From Actinomadura luzonensis (GTDB taxonomy: Bacteria > Actinomycetota > Actinomycetes > Streptosporangiales > Streptosporangiaceae): 64,000 bases of DNA. The stretch spans positions 496,001 through 560,000 of the forward strand of contig NZ_JAKRKC020000001.1 of NCBI RefSeq assembly GCF_022664455.2, given 5' to 3'. Positions 1 through 8,426 of the stretch are shown piece by piece. A program made the position numbers and the translations under genes. Every line of letters begins with the position of its first letter. Within the stretch, counting starts at the first letter, position 1. Below the pieces are notes generated by a model. It had not been told where the DNA came from. It saw only the letters and a list, made by a program, of their open reading frames with translations, and did no database searches.

Positions 1-67
1 CGAAGCTGCCGAACAGCACCCGGAACTCCCTGACGGCGAACACCTCGCCGAACGTCGCGCCCTTCAC
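1..67 (-). CDS. MFS transporter, N-terminal fragment (cut by window edge)
   Basis: Reading the minus strand from a GTG at 67 gives an open frame that runs off the window edge. Its 22 residues (KGATFGEVFAVREFRVLFGS and neighbours) resemble the N-terminus of actinobacterial major facilitator permeases, where a T-F-x-E-V-F-A-V segment precedes the first membrane helix. It is divergent from the winged-helix regulator at 127, a common arrangement in which an ArsR-like repressor controls an adjacent efflux pump. Only the first codons are visible, so substrate and even family are inferences. Confidence 0.4.
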   Translation of the reverse strand, partial: MKGATFGEVFAVREFRVLFGSF

Positions 68-126
68 CCGACCGATGCTGCGGAACGCGCGCCCAGCAGC
101 GCGACTTCTTCGGATATAACCGAAAG

Positions 127-1107
127 GTGCCGGTACGTATCGAGGTCACCCCGCAGGACCTCATGGCCAGCAGGTTCGCGATCTCGCCGCTGATCGAGAC
201 CATGCACGCCCAGTGGCGGCTGTCCGGGCGGCTCCCGGCGGGCCCGCTCGACGCGTGGGTGGCCCGCCACCACGCCACGTACGAGAGGCTGGCGCGGCGC
301 CACCCGGTCCTGCGGGCGGGCGCCGCGGTGAGCGGCAACATGGGGGCGGGCAACGTCGACTTCATCGCCCCGCCCCCGACCGCCGTGGACGTGGCCTTCG
401 CCGACGAGCTGGCCGCCGTGCGCGCGACGCCGCTCGCGCAGGCGCACGCCGAGATCGAGCGCGCGCTGGCCCAGCGCCCGCCGGTCGCCGGCTGGGTCAG
501 GGACCTGCTGCTCGGCCCGGAGGTGGTGGAGCTGTTCGCGGCGGCGTACGAGGCGTTGTGGACGGAGATCCTGGCCGGCGACTGGCCGCGCTTCCACGCG
601 GTCCTGCAGCGGGACGTCGCGCACCGGGCGGGCCGGCTGGCCGCCTACGGCTGGGAGGCGGCGCTGGCGGACCTCAGCCCGCGGGTCCGCTGGCGCTCCG
701 GCGGCCACATCGAGGTGCGGATGCTCTCCGGCCTGGACCGCTCGGCCCGCCCCGGCGGCAGGGGGCTGCTGTTCGTGCCGTCGGTGTTCGTCGCGGCGAT
801 CGCGACCTATCTGGACGAGCCGTGGCCGTACGCGCTGCTCTATCCGGCCCGCGGCCTGGCGGCGGCCCCGCCCCGGCCGGACGCCGGCCTGTCGCTGCTG
901 ATCGGCCGCAGCCGCGCGCGCATCCTCGCCGAGCTGGCCGAGCCGGCCACGACCACGCAGCTCGCCGCCCTGCTGGGCCAGAGCGTCGGCACGACCGGCG
1001 GGCACATCGCGGCTCTGCGCCGCACCGGCCTGATCACCGGCACCCGGGTCGGGCGCGGCGTCCTCTACACCAGGACGCCCCTCGGCGACGCGCTGATCAA
1101 CGGCTAG
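127..1107 (+). CDS. ArsR-like winged-helix transcriptional regulator (DUF5937-type)
   Basis: A 326-residue cytoplasmic protein starting at GTG 127. The first 250 residues form the alpha/beta region typical of the long actinobacterial ArsR relatives (PVRIEVTPQDLMASRFAISP at the start). The last 60 residues are a winged helix-turn-helix: ARILAELAEPATTTQLAALL, then a recognition helix around GTTGGHIAALRRTGLI and a wing GTRVGRGVLYTRT. Such proteins usually repress a neighbouring efflux gene; here the divergent partner is the MFS fragment at 1-67. No ribosome-binding site is obvious 5' of the GTG, so a leaderless message is possible. The inducer cannot be read from the sequence. Confidence 0.8.
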   Translation: MPVRIEVTPQDLMASRFAISPLIETMHAQWRLSGRLPAGPLDAWVARHHATYERLARRHPVLRAGAAVSGNMGAGNVDFIAPPPTAVDVAFADELAAVRATPLAQAHAEIERALAQRPPVAGWVRDLLLGPEVVELFAAAYEALWTEILAGDWPRFHAVLQRDVAHRAGRLAAYGWEAALADLSPRVRWRSGGHIEVRMLSGLDRSARPGGRGLLFVPSVFVAAIATYLDEPWPYALLYPARGLAAAPPRPDAGLSLLIGRSRARILAELAEPATTTQLAALLGQSVGTTGGHIAALRRTGLITGTRVGRGVLYTRTPLGDALING

Positions 1108-1144
1108 CCTGTGACGCGAAGGTATAGTCGTTGCGCATCAGTTC

Positions 1145-1158
1145 TGCAAATCTGTTCA
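1145..1158. promoter_or_regulatory. Putative SorC-family operator, copy 1 (autoregulatory)
   Basis: The sequence TGCAAA-TC-TGTTCA is an imperfect inverted repeat lying just before the Shine-Dalgarno of the SorC-type regulator at 1175. The same architecture, with the same central TC, recurs at 2165-2178 as TGAACA-TC-TGTGCT in front of the sugar operon. The two together suggest an ideal site TGAACA-N2-TGTTCA. Its position next to the RBS fits negative autoregulation. Confidence 0.5.
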
Positions 1159-1174
1159 GCTAAGGAGCGCGCGC

Positions 1175-2143
1175 ATGAATGCCGCCGACGTCGCCCCCGA
1201 CGCGCAGCAGGCCAGGTTCCCGCAGGAGCTGATGTACGCGGCGGCGCAGCAGTACTACATGGAGGACGCCACCCAGGGCGACATCGCGGGGCGGCTCGGC
1301 GTCTCCCGGGCGACGGTCAGCCGGCTGCTCACCGAGGCGCGGCGGCAGGGCATCGTCGAGATCAGGGTGCACCGGCCGGCCACGCTCGCCGACGGCCCGC
1401 TGGCCGGCGAGGTGGCGCAGGCGCTCGACCTGCGGCGGGTCCACCTGGTGCCCAAGGCCAGCGGCCCGGCCCTCGGCCCGTGGCTGGCGCCGGGGGTGGC
1501 CCGGGCCCTGGCCGGCGTGGGGCTGGAGTCGGGTGACGTGGTGCTGGTCTCGTCCGGCACCACCGTGTACGAGTGCGCCCGCGAGGGACTGGGCCAGTTC
1601 CCCGGCGTCACGATCGCCCCCGCGGTCGGCGGCCAGGAGGAGCCGCAGCCCTGGTTCCAGACCAACGAGACCACCCGCATCCTGGCCGAGCGCGTCGGCG
1701 GCGTGCCCGCCTACCTCTACGCCCCGGCGCTGCCCGGCCCCGAGCTGTTCTACTCGCTGCAGCACGAGCCGTCCGTGCGCCGGGTCATGGACCTGTGGGC
1801 GCAGGCCAAGTGCGCCCTGGTCGGCGTGGGCTCGGCGCCGCTGATGCGGCAGATGGTGCCCTCGCTCATGCCGCGCGACGCCGAGAGCCTGCGCCGGGCC
1901 GTGGGCGACGTGTGCATGCGGGTCTACGACCGCGACGGCGCCCCGGTCACCTATCCCGGCAGCGAGCGGCTGGTGGCCGCCAAGCCGGAGGAGCTGCGCC
2001 GCATCCCGTCCGTGATCGCGGTCGCCGTGGGCGCGGAGAAGGTGCTGTCCATCGTGGCGGGGGCCAAGGGCGGCTACTTCAACGAGCTGGTCACCGACAC
2101 CCCCACCGCCGAGGGCCTGGTGGCGGCCGCGCACCAGCTCTGA
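1175..2143 (+). CDS. SorC/DeoR-type sugar-binding transcriptional regulator
   Basis: A 322-residue regulator with a good RBS (TAAGGAG, 9 bases before ATG 1175). The N-terminal helix-turn-helix reads YYMEDATQGDIAGRLGVSRA then TVSRLLTEARRQGIVEIRV, the standard SorC arrangement. The remaining 250 residues are the sugar-phosphate-binding domain of the LsrR/SorC/CggR family, with the LVSSGTTVYECA phosphate-binding segment and a late GAEKVLSIVAGAKGGYFNEL region. In this family a phosphorylated sugar releases the repressor. It stands directly upstream of a sugar ABC transporter and two FGGY kinases, so the inducer is most likely a kinase product of that operon. Matching operators lie before both this gene and the operon. 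Confidence 0.9.
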   Translation: MNAADVAPDAQQARFPQELMYAAAQQYYMEDATQGDIAGRLGVSRATVSRLLTEARRQGIVEIRVHRPATLADGPLAGEVAQALDLRRVHLVPKASGPALGPWLAPGVARALAGVGLESGDVVLVSSGTTVYECAREGLGQFPGVTIAPAVGGQEEPQPWFQTNETTRILAERVGGVPAYLYAPALPGPELFYSLQHEPSVRRVMDLWAQAKCALVGVGSAPLMRQMVPSLMPRDAESLRRAVGDVCMRVYDRDGAPVTYPGSERLVAAKPEELRRIPSVIAVAVGAEKVLSIVAGAKGGYFNELVTDTPTAEGLVAAAHQL

Positions 2144-2164
2144 GGACGACCTCCGTACAAGCCG

Positions 2165-2207
2165 TGAACATCTGTGCTGGACAAAGTTTCTGACTGCGCG
2201 CTAACGT
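2165..2207 (+). promoter_or_regulatory. Sugar-operon promoter with SorC-type operator, copy 2
   Basis: TGAACA-TC-TGTGCT (2165-2178) matches the box before the regulator gene. It overlaps by one base a -35-like TGGACA at 2178-2183, followed after 18 bases by a -10-like TAACGT at 2202-2207. The leader then runs about 90 bases to the binding-protein gene at 2296. An operator touching the -35 is consistent with repression by the SorC protein; the promoter call is by eye. Confidence 0.5.
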
Positions 2208-2295
2208 GAGCCGCACCACAGGACGTGCCCTGTTGTGAGGGGCTTGTCCGTTTTCGGGGGCAGCGAGCTTTCAGAAACTCCCTAAGGAGCGTCAT

Positions 2296-3393
2296 ATGCG
2301 GACTTTCGCGTTCGCCGCAGCGGCAGTGCTCGCGGGTTCAATGCTGGCCGCGTGCGGCTCGGGCAGCGGCTCGGGCTCAGGCACGGGCACGGACGCCGGC
2401 TCCGGCGGCGGAGGCGCCACGGGCGACCTGCAGGGCGCCAAGGTCGCCTTCCTCATGCCCGACCTCGCCTCCACCCGTTACGAGCTGCAGGACAAGCCCC
2501 TGTTCGAGGCCCGGATGAAGCAGCTGTGCCCGAGCTGCGAGGTCATCTACCAGAACGCCGACTCCGACGCCGCCAAGCAGCAGCAACAGGCCAACTCGGC
2601 GCTCGCCCAGGGCGTCAAGGCCATCGTGATCGACCCGGTCGACTCCGCCGCCGCGGCCACCATCGTGCAGACGGCCCAGTCGCAGCAGGTCCCGGTCATC
2701 GCCTACGACCGGCCGATCCCGGCCAAGCCCGCCGACTACTACATCTCGTTCGACAACGAGAAGATCGGCCAGCTGATCGCGCAGTCGCTGGTGGACCACC
2801 TGAAGAAGGACTCCGCCAAGGGCGGCATCCTCCAGGTCAACGGCTCGCCGACGGACGCGGCCGCCGGGCTGATCAAGAAGGGCATCCACAGCGCCGTCGA
2901 CTCCAGCGGCTTCAAGCTGCTGGCCGAGTACGACACCCCGGACTGGCAGCCGGAGAAGGCCCAGACCTGGGTCAGCGGCCAGATCACCCAGTTCAAGGAC
3001 CAGATCGCGGGCGTGGTCGCGGCCAACGACGGCACCGGCGGCGGCTCGATCGCCGCGTTCAAGGCCGCGGGCGTGAAGGTGCCGCCGGTCACCGGCAACG
3101 ACGCCGAGAACGCCGCCGCGCAGCGCATCATCGCCGGCGACCAGTACAACACGATCTCCAAGCCCATCAAGATCGTCGCCGAGGCGTCGGCCAACGTGGC
3201 CTGGGACTTCATGCAGGGCAAGAAGCCCGCCGGCAAGACCACGCTCTACGACACGCCCTCCGAGCTGTTCGTCCCCACGGTCGTGACCAGGGAGAACATC
3301 AAGGAGGTGCTGTTCGACAGCGGCATCATGAAGGCCGCCGACATCTGCACCGGCGAGTACGCCAAGGGCTGCGAGGAACTCGGTATCAAGTGA
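2296..3393 (+). CDS. Sugar ABC transporter substrate-binding lipoprotein (XylF-like)
   Basis: A 365-residue secreted lipoprotein. The signal peptide ends in a lipobox (GSMLAACG) with the modified cysteine near residue 19, followed by a Gly/Ser linker. The mature part is a type I periplasmic-binding fold of the ribose/xylose cluster: KVAFLMPDLASTRYELQDKP, a GVKAIVIDPVDSAAAATIV hinge strand and VVAANDGTGGGSIAAFKAAG. It should deliver a monosaccharide or polyol to the ATPase and permease that follow. ATG 2296 has an RBS (AAGGAG, 9 bases upstream) and the TGA stop overlaps the next ATG. The exact sugar is unknown; XylF-like is the nearest family I recognise. Confidence 0.9.
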   Translation: MRTFAFAAAAVLAGSMLAACGSGSGSGSGTGTDAGSGGGGATGDLQGAKVAFLMPDLASTRYELQDKPLFEARMKQLCPSCEVIYQNADSDAAKQQQQANSALAQGVKAIVIDPVDSAAAATIVQTAQSQQVPVIAYDRPIPAKPADYYISFDNEKIGQLIAQSLVDHLKKDSAKGGILQVNGSPTDAAAGLIKKGIHSAVDSSGFKLLAEYDTPDWQPEKAQTWVSGQITQFKDQIAGVVAANDGTGGGSIAAFKAAGVKVPPVTGNDAENAAAQRIIAGDQYNTISKPIKIVAEASANVAWDFMQGKKPAGKTTLYDTPSELFVPTVVTRENIKEVLFDSGIMKAADICTGEYAKGCEELGIK

Positions 3394-4154
3394 TGAACGT
3401 GCTCTCCCTCCGTGGCGTCAGCAAGACCTTCGGGGCGGTGGCCGCGCTCACGGACATCGACCTCGACGTGGCCGCGAGCCAGGTCGTCGCCGTCGTCGGG
3501 GACAACGGCGCGGGCAAGTCGACGCTGGTCAAGATCTTGTCCGGGGTGCACCCGCAGGACGCGGGCACGATCACCTTCGAAGGCCGGGAGGTCGTGATCC
3601 CGACCCCGGCCGCCGCGCACCGGCTCGGCATCGCCACCGTCTTCCAGGACCTCGCGCTGTGCGAGAACCTGAACGTCATCCAGAACCTCTTCCTCGGCCA
3701 GGAGATCCGCCCGCTGCGGCTCGACGACGTCGCCATGGAGACCCGCTCGTGGGAGCTGCTGCGCCAGCTCTCGGCCAAGATCCCGAGCGTGCGGGTGCCG
3801 GTGGCGGCGTTGTCCGGCGGCCAGCGGCAGACCGTGGCGATCGCCCGTTCGCTGCTCGGCGACCCCAAGGTGATCATCCTCGACGAGCCCACCGCCGCGC
3901 TCGGCGTGGCGCAGACCGCCGAGGTGCTCAACCTGGTCGAGCGGCTGCGGGAGAACGGCCTCGGCGTCATCATGATCAGTCACAACATGGCCGACGTGAA
4001 GGCGGTCGCCGACGTCGTGGCGGTGCTGCGCCTCGGCCGCAACAACGGCACGTTCGCCGTGGACGAGGTCTCCACCGAGGACATCATCGCCGCGATCACC
4101 GGCGCCACCGACAACGCGGTGTCCCAGCGCGCGCAGAGGGGGAGGACGCCGTGA
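3393..4154 (+). CDS. Sugar ABC transporter ATP-binding protein
   Basis: A 253-residue ATPase starting at the ATG that shares its A with the preceding TGA stop (ATGA). Walker A is GDNGAGKST, the signature LSGGQRQ, Walker B VIILDEPTAAL, and the H-loop SHN. It is a single nucleotide-binding domain, about half the length of typical RbsA/XylG proteins, which carry two fused domains; single-domain versions are common in actinobacterial XylF-type operons and act as dimers. It should power the permease encoded next. An earlier GTG at 3390 is possible but the ATG keeps the usual coupled spacing. Confidence 0.9.
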   Translation: MNVLSLRGVSKTFGAVAALTDIDLDVAASQVVAVVGDNGAGKSTLVKILSGVHPQDAGTITFEGREVVIPTPAAAHRLGIATVFQDLALCENLNVIQNLFLGQEIRPLRLDDVAMETRSWELLRQLSAKIPSVRVPVAALSGGQRQTVAIARSLLGDPKVIILDEPTAALGVAQTAEVLNLVERLRENGLGVIMISHNMADVKAVADVVAVLRLGRNNGTFAVDEVSTEDIIAAITGATDNAVSQRAQRGRTP

Positions 4155-5482
4155 GCGCGAGGGAGCGCCGCCCCCTGGAGGAGCGGCGGGAGCGGAGCGA
4201 CCACAGCGGAGGAAGGGGGCGGCACATGGCGACCGAGCCCGCCGCGCGAAGCGCGGCCACGGACATCGACAAGCTGGACGAGCGGCTGCGGCGACGCGAG
4301 GGGCTGCGGGGGGCGCTGGCCGACGTGGTCGAGCGGGCCCGGGGCGGCGACCTCGGCGTCATCCCCGTCGTGGCCGGCCTCGTCGTCATCTGGACGGTGC
4401 TGCAGATCCTCAACCCGGTCTTCCTGTCCAGCGCCAACCTGGTGAACCTCACGCTGGAGTCCGCCGCCGTCGGCGTCATCGCGCTCGGCGTCGTGTGCGT
4501 GCTGCTGGTGGGCCAGATCGACCTGTCCGTGGGGTCGGTGAGCGGCCTGTCGGGCGCGGTGCTCGCGGTGTTGTTCGTGGGCCAGGGCCTGCCGGTCTGG
4601 CTCGCCGTCGCGGCGGCGGTCGTGATGGGCGGGGTGATCGGCTGGGTGTACGGGCAGCTGTTCAACCGGTTCGGCGTGCCGAGCTTCGTGATCACGCTGG
4701 CCGGCCTGCTGGCGTTCCTCGGGCTCCAGCTCTACGTGCTGGGCACCAAGGGCTCGATCAACCTGCCGTTCGACTCGGGTCTGGTGAACTTCGCGCAGCT
4801 CGCCTTCGTGCCGGCCTGGTTGTCGTACACGTTCGCGGTGGTCGCCGCGGTGTGGCTGTTCGCGAGCGGCTGGCTGCACGCCAGGGAGCGGGCGCGGGCC
4901 GGGCTGTCGGCGCGCGGCGTGCCGGTGCTGGCGATGCGGAGCCTCGCGCTGCTCGCGGTGCTGGCGTTCGTGGTGTGGTACCTCGGGCGCACGCGCGGCG
5001 TGGGCTGGATGTTCGTCTTCTTCGTGGCGCTCGTGCTGATCATGCACTACCTGCTGTCGCGGACGAAGTGGGGCAGGTCGGTGTACGCGGTGGGCGGCAA
5101 CGTCGAGGCCGCGCGGCGGGCCGGCATCAACGTCAAGGCCGTCTACACCTCGGTGTTCGTGTTGTGCTCGACGTTCGCGGCGGCCGGCGGCATCCTGGCC
5201 GCGGCCCGCCTCGCCGCCGCCAACCAGAGCAGCGGCGGCGGCGACGTCAACCTCAACGCCATCGCGGCGGCGGTCATCGGCGGCACCAGCCTGTTCGGCG
5301 GGCGCGGCACCGCGTTCGGCGCGCTGCTCGGCATCATCGTCATCCAGTCGATCTCCAGCGGCCTGACCCTGCTCAACCTGGACTCCTCCATCAGGTTCGT
5401 GGTCACCGGGATCGTGCTGCTGCTCGCGGTGATCGTGGACTCCGTGTCGCGGCGGTCCAGGACCTCCCACGGCAGGGCCTGA
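4151..5482 (+). CDS. Sugar ABC transporter permease (XylH-like)
   Basis: About 443 residues with a charged cytoplasmic N-terminus and roughly ten hydrophobic segments. It carries the RbsC/XylH signature region LVGQIDLSVGSVSGLSGAVL and a C-terminal NLNAIAAAVIGGTSLFGGRG motif, both characteristic of the ribose/xylose permease family. The GTG at 4151 overlaps the ATPase stop and has GGAGG five bases upstream. A second start, ATG 4226, has its own GGAGGA about 12 bases away and would drop a basic 25-residue extension, so the start is uncertain. Together with 2296 and 3393 it forms a complete importer. Confidence 0.88.
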   Translation: MSARERRPLEERRERSDHSGGRGRHMATEPAARSAATDIDKLDERLRRREGLRGALADVVERARGGDLGVIPVVAGLVVIWTVLQILNPVFLSSANLVNLTLESAAVGVIALGVVCVLLVGQIDLSVGSVSGLSGAVLAVLFVGQGLPVWLAVAAAVVMGGVIGWVYGQLFNRFGVPSFVITLAGLLAFLGLQLYVLGTKGSINLPFDSGLVNFAQLAFVPAWLSYTFAVVAAVWLFASGWLHARERARAGLSARGVPVLAMRSLALLAVLAFVVWYLGRTRGVGWMFVFFVALVLIMHYLLSRTKWGRSVYAVGGNVEAARRAGINVKAVYTSVFVLCSTFAAAGGILAAARLAAANQSSGGGDVNLNAIAAAVIGGTSLFGGRGTAFGALLGIIVIQSISSGLTLLNLDSSIRFVVTGIVLLLAVIVDSVSRRSRTSHGRA

Positions 5483-6957
5483 TGACGATCATCTGCGTGG
5501 ACGCCGGCACCACGGTCATCAAGGCGGTCGCCTACGACGCCGCCGGCGCGGAGTCGGCGCTGGCCCGCCGCGGCACCGCGGTGTCCAGGCCCGCCCCCGG
5601 CCACGCCGAGCAGGACATGGACGCGGTCTGGGACGCGGTCGCGGCCACCGTGCGCGAGGTCGCGGCGGGCGCCGGCCCCGTCGAGCTGGTGGCGGTGACC
5701 GCCCAGGGCGACGGCTGCTGGCTGGTGGACGCCGCCGGCGAGCCGACCGGCCCCGCCATCCTCTGGAACGACGCCCGCGCCGCCGCCGTCGTGGACGCCT
5801 GGACCCGCGACGGCCTGGCCGCCGAGGCGTTCGCGGTCAACGGCTCGTCGGCGGCCTCCGGGCTGCCGCACGCGATCCTGTCCTGGCTGCGGGCGCACGA
5901 CCCCGGCCGGCTCGACCGCTCGGCCGCGATGCTGACCTGCGGCGGCTGGATCTACGCCCGGCTGACCGGCGAGCTCGCCGCCGAGGAGTCCGACGCCTCC
6001 GCGCCCTTCATGGACCTGCGGGCCCGGGCCTACTCCCCCGAGCTGCTGCGCCTGTTCGGCGCCGAGTGGGCCGAGCGGCTGCTGCCGCCGGTGCGCTCCT
6101 GCCCGGTCGCCGGGCTGACGCCGCGCGCCGCCGAGGCCCTGGGCCTGCCGGCCGGCGTCCCGGTCGTGATGGCTCCGTACGACATCGTGACGACGGCGCT
6201 CGGCGCGGGCGCGGTGACGGCCGGGCAGGCGTGCGCCATCCTCGGCACCACCCTGTGCACCGAGGTCGTCACCGGCGAGCCCGCCCTGGACGGCCCGCCG
6301 ACCGGCATCACGATCGCGATGCCCGGCGGCTACCTGCGGGCCTTCCCGACGTTCGCCGGCACCGAGGTGGTGCAGTGGACGTGCCGCCTGCTGGGCCTGG
6401 CCGCCCCTGACGAGCTGGGCGAGCTGGCCGGGCGGAGCGCGCCGGGCGCGGGCGGGCTGGCGTTCCTGCCGTACCTGTCGCCGGCCGGGGAGCGGGCGCC
6501 GTTCTCCGACCCGCTGGCGCGGGGCGCGCTGCTCGGCCTGTCGTTCGAGCACGGCCGCGAGCAGGTCGCGCGCGCCGCGCTCGAAGGGCTGACGCTGGTG
6601 ATCCGCGACTGCCTGGCGGCCACCGGGGCGAGCCCGGGCGAGCTGCGGGTGTGCGGCGGCGGGTCGGCCAGCGCGACCTGGCTCGGGCTGATCGCCGACG
6701 TCACCGGGCTGCCGGTGCGACGGCCGGCCGACGCCGAGGTGGGGGCGCGCGGCGCGTACGTGGCCGGGCTCGCCGCCACGGGCGCGGCGCCGTCGATCGC
6801 CGCCGCGGCCTCCGAGCACGTGCGGCTGCGCGACGCGGTGGAGCCGGACCCGGCCCGCCGCGCCTTCTACGACGGACTGTTCGAGGACTTCATGACGTTG
6901 CGCGGGAGCACCGCGGGCACCTGGCCGCTGCTGGCCGGGATGCGGGGCCGGGCATGA
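5482..6957 (+). CDS. FGGY-family carbohydrate kinase, first of a tandem pair
   Basis: A 491-residue kinase starting at the ATG overlapping the permease stop (ATGA). The N-terminal phosphate-1 motif is CVDAGTTVIKAVAYD and the presumed catalytic base is the aspartate in VVMAPYDIVTTALGAGAV. The second-domain adenosine motif is GELRVCGGGSASATW. Length and order match xylulokinase, ribulokinase and AI-2 kinase (LsrK). It should phosphorylate the imported sugar or polyol. A second, different FGGY kinase follows with a 4-base overlap. Their identity to each other is low outside the fold motifs, so they probably act on different substrates or form a heteromer rather than being a recent duplication. 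Confidence 0.9.
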   Translation: MTIICVDAGTTVIKAVAYDAAGAESALARRGTAVSRPAPGHAEQDMDAVWDAVAATVREVAAGAGPVELVAVTAQGDGCWLVDAAGEPTGPAILWNDARAAAVVDAWTRDGLAAEAFAVNGSSAASGLPHAILSWLRAHDPGRLDRSAAMLTCGGWIYARLTGELAAEESDASAPFMDLRARAYSPELLRLFGAEWAERLLPPVRSCPVAGLTPRAAEALGLPAGVPVVMAPYDIVTTALGAGAVTAGQACAILGTTLCTEVVTGEPALDGPPTGITIAMPGGYLRAFPTFAGTEVVQWTCRLLGLAAPDELGELAGRSAPGAGGLAFLPYLSPAGERAPFSDPLARGALLGLSFEHGREQVARAALEGLTLVIRDCLAATGASPGELRVCGGGSASATWLGLIADVTGLPVRRPADAEVGARGAYVAGLAATGAAPSIAAAASEHVRLRDAVEPDPARRAFYDGLFEDFMTLRGSTAGTWPLLAGMRGRA

Positions 6958-8426
6958 GCGTGTGGATCGGCATCGACCTCGGCACCCAGAGCGTGCGCGC
7001 GCTGGCCGTGGACGAGGACGGCGAGGTCGCCGGCACCGCCGCCCGCCCCCTGACCAGCCACCGCGACGGGCCCCGCCACGAGCAGGACCCCGAGCAGTGG
7101 TGGCGCGAGCTGGCCGCCGCCACCCGCGAGGCGCTGCGCGGCGTGGAACCGGCCCGGGTGCGGGGCGTCGCGGTGGCCGCCACCTCGGGCACGATCCTGC
7201 TCACCGACCGGCACGGCCGCCCGCTCACCCCCGCCCTCATGTACGACGACCGCCGCGCCTCCGCCGAACGCGCCAACGAGGCGGGCGCCGCCGTGTGGGA
7301 GCGCCTGGGCTACCGGCGCATGCAGCCCAACTGGGCGCTGCCGAAGCTGCTGTGGCTCCTCCGGGACGCCCCGCCGGGTGCGCGGGCCGCCCACCAGAGC
7401 GACTTCGTCAACCGGCGGCTGGTCGGCCGCGAGGTCGCCACCGACCTCGGCAACGCGCTCAAGACCGGCGTCGACCTCATCGCCGAGCGCTGGCCGGAGG
7501 AGGTGCTGGGGCTGCTGCCCGAAGGCGTCCTGCCCGAGGTGGTGCGCCCCGGCGCGCGGCTCGGGACGGTCTGCGCGACGGCCGCCGCCGAGACCGGCAT
7601 CCCGGCCGGCACGCCGGTGGTCGCCGGCACCACCGACGGCTGCGCCGCGCAGCTCGGCGCGGGCGCGACCCGGGCCGGGAGCTGGAACTCGGTGCTCGGC
7701 ACGACGCTGGTGCTGAAGGGCGTGACCGAGGAGCTGATCCACGACCCGCTCGGCGTCGTCTACTCGCACCGCGCGCCGGACGGCTCCTGGCTGCCGGGCG
7801 GCGCGTCCAGCACGGGCGCGGGCGTGCTGTCCCGCGAGCTGCCGGGAGCCGACCTCGACCTGCTCGGCACGCGGGCGCAGGCCCGCTACGGGCGGCGGCC
7901 GGGCATGGGACGGGCGGGCGGGCAGGGCGGGCCCGGGTCGGCGCCGCTGCCGCCGGCCGTCACCTATCCGCTGGTCTCGCGCGGGGAGCGCTTCCCGTTC
8001 GACGCGCCCGCCGCCGAGGCGTTCACGCTCGGCGAGCCCGCCGACGACGTCGAGCGCTACGCGGCGATCCTGCTCGGCGCGGCGTACGTGGAACGACTGT
8101 GCTTCGACTACCTGGACCAGCTCGGCGCGCCCGTGGACGGCGAGATCATCCTGACCGGCGGGGCCACCAGGAGCGAGTACTGGACCCGGCTGCGCGCCGA
8201 CGTCCTCGGCCGGCCGGTGACGCTGCGCGAGAACGCCCAGCCGGCGCTCGGCATGGCCGTCCTGGCGGGCGGCGACCCGGCCCGGATGATCAGGACCAGG
8301 GCCGTCGTCGACCCGTCCGGTCCCGGTCCGCGGGAGCCGTACCTGCGCTTCGTCGCCGAAATGGAACGGCGCGGCTGGCTCGACCCGGCCGTCGCCGCGC
8401 ACGCCCGCGAGAGGACCGCCCGATGA
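6954..8426 (+). CDS. FGGY-family carbohydrate kinase, second of a tandem pair
   Basis: A 490-residue kinase in frame from ATG 6954, overlapping the previous stop. Fold motifs: WIGIDLGTQSVRALAVD at the N-terminus, ALMYDDRRA in the sugar-binding region, the catalytic aspartate in PVVAGTTDGCAAQLGAGA, and EIILTGGATRSEYW near the end. A Gly/Arg-rich insertion sits around residues 308-320 (GRRPGMGRAGGQGGPG), probably a surface loop. Substrate is unknown. Together with the previous kinase it may handle two stereoisomers, or a sugar and its polyol, taken up by the same transporter. Confidence 0.9.
   Translation: MSVWIGIDLGTQSVRALAVDEDGEVAGTAARPLTSHRDGPRHEQDPEQWWRELAAATREALRGVEPARVRGVAVAATSGTILLTDRHGRPLTPALMYDDRRASAERANEAGAAVWERLGYRRMQPNWALPKLLWLLRDAPPGARAAHQSDFVNRRLVGREVATDLGNALKTGVDLIAERWPEEVLGLLPEGVLPEVVRPGARLGTVCATAAAETGIPAGTPVVAGTTDGCAAQLGAGATRAGSWNSVLGTTLVLKGVTEELIHDPLGVVYSHRAPDGSWLPGGASSTGAGVLSRELPGADLDLLGTRAQARYGRRPGMGRAGGQGGPGSAPLPPAVTYPLVSRGERFPFDAPAAEAFTLGEPADDVERYAAILLGAAYVERLCFDYLDQLGAPVDGEIILTGGATRSEYWTRLRADVLGRPVTLRENAQPALGMAVLAGGDPARMIRTRAVVDPSGPGPREPYLRFVAEMERRGWLDPAVAAHARERTAR

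Noticed and set aside
2074..2518. Small frames around 2.1-2.5 kb on both strands
   Set aside because: They overlap the SorC operator and promoter or the lipoprotein signal peptide and have no RBS or recognisable product.
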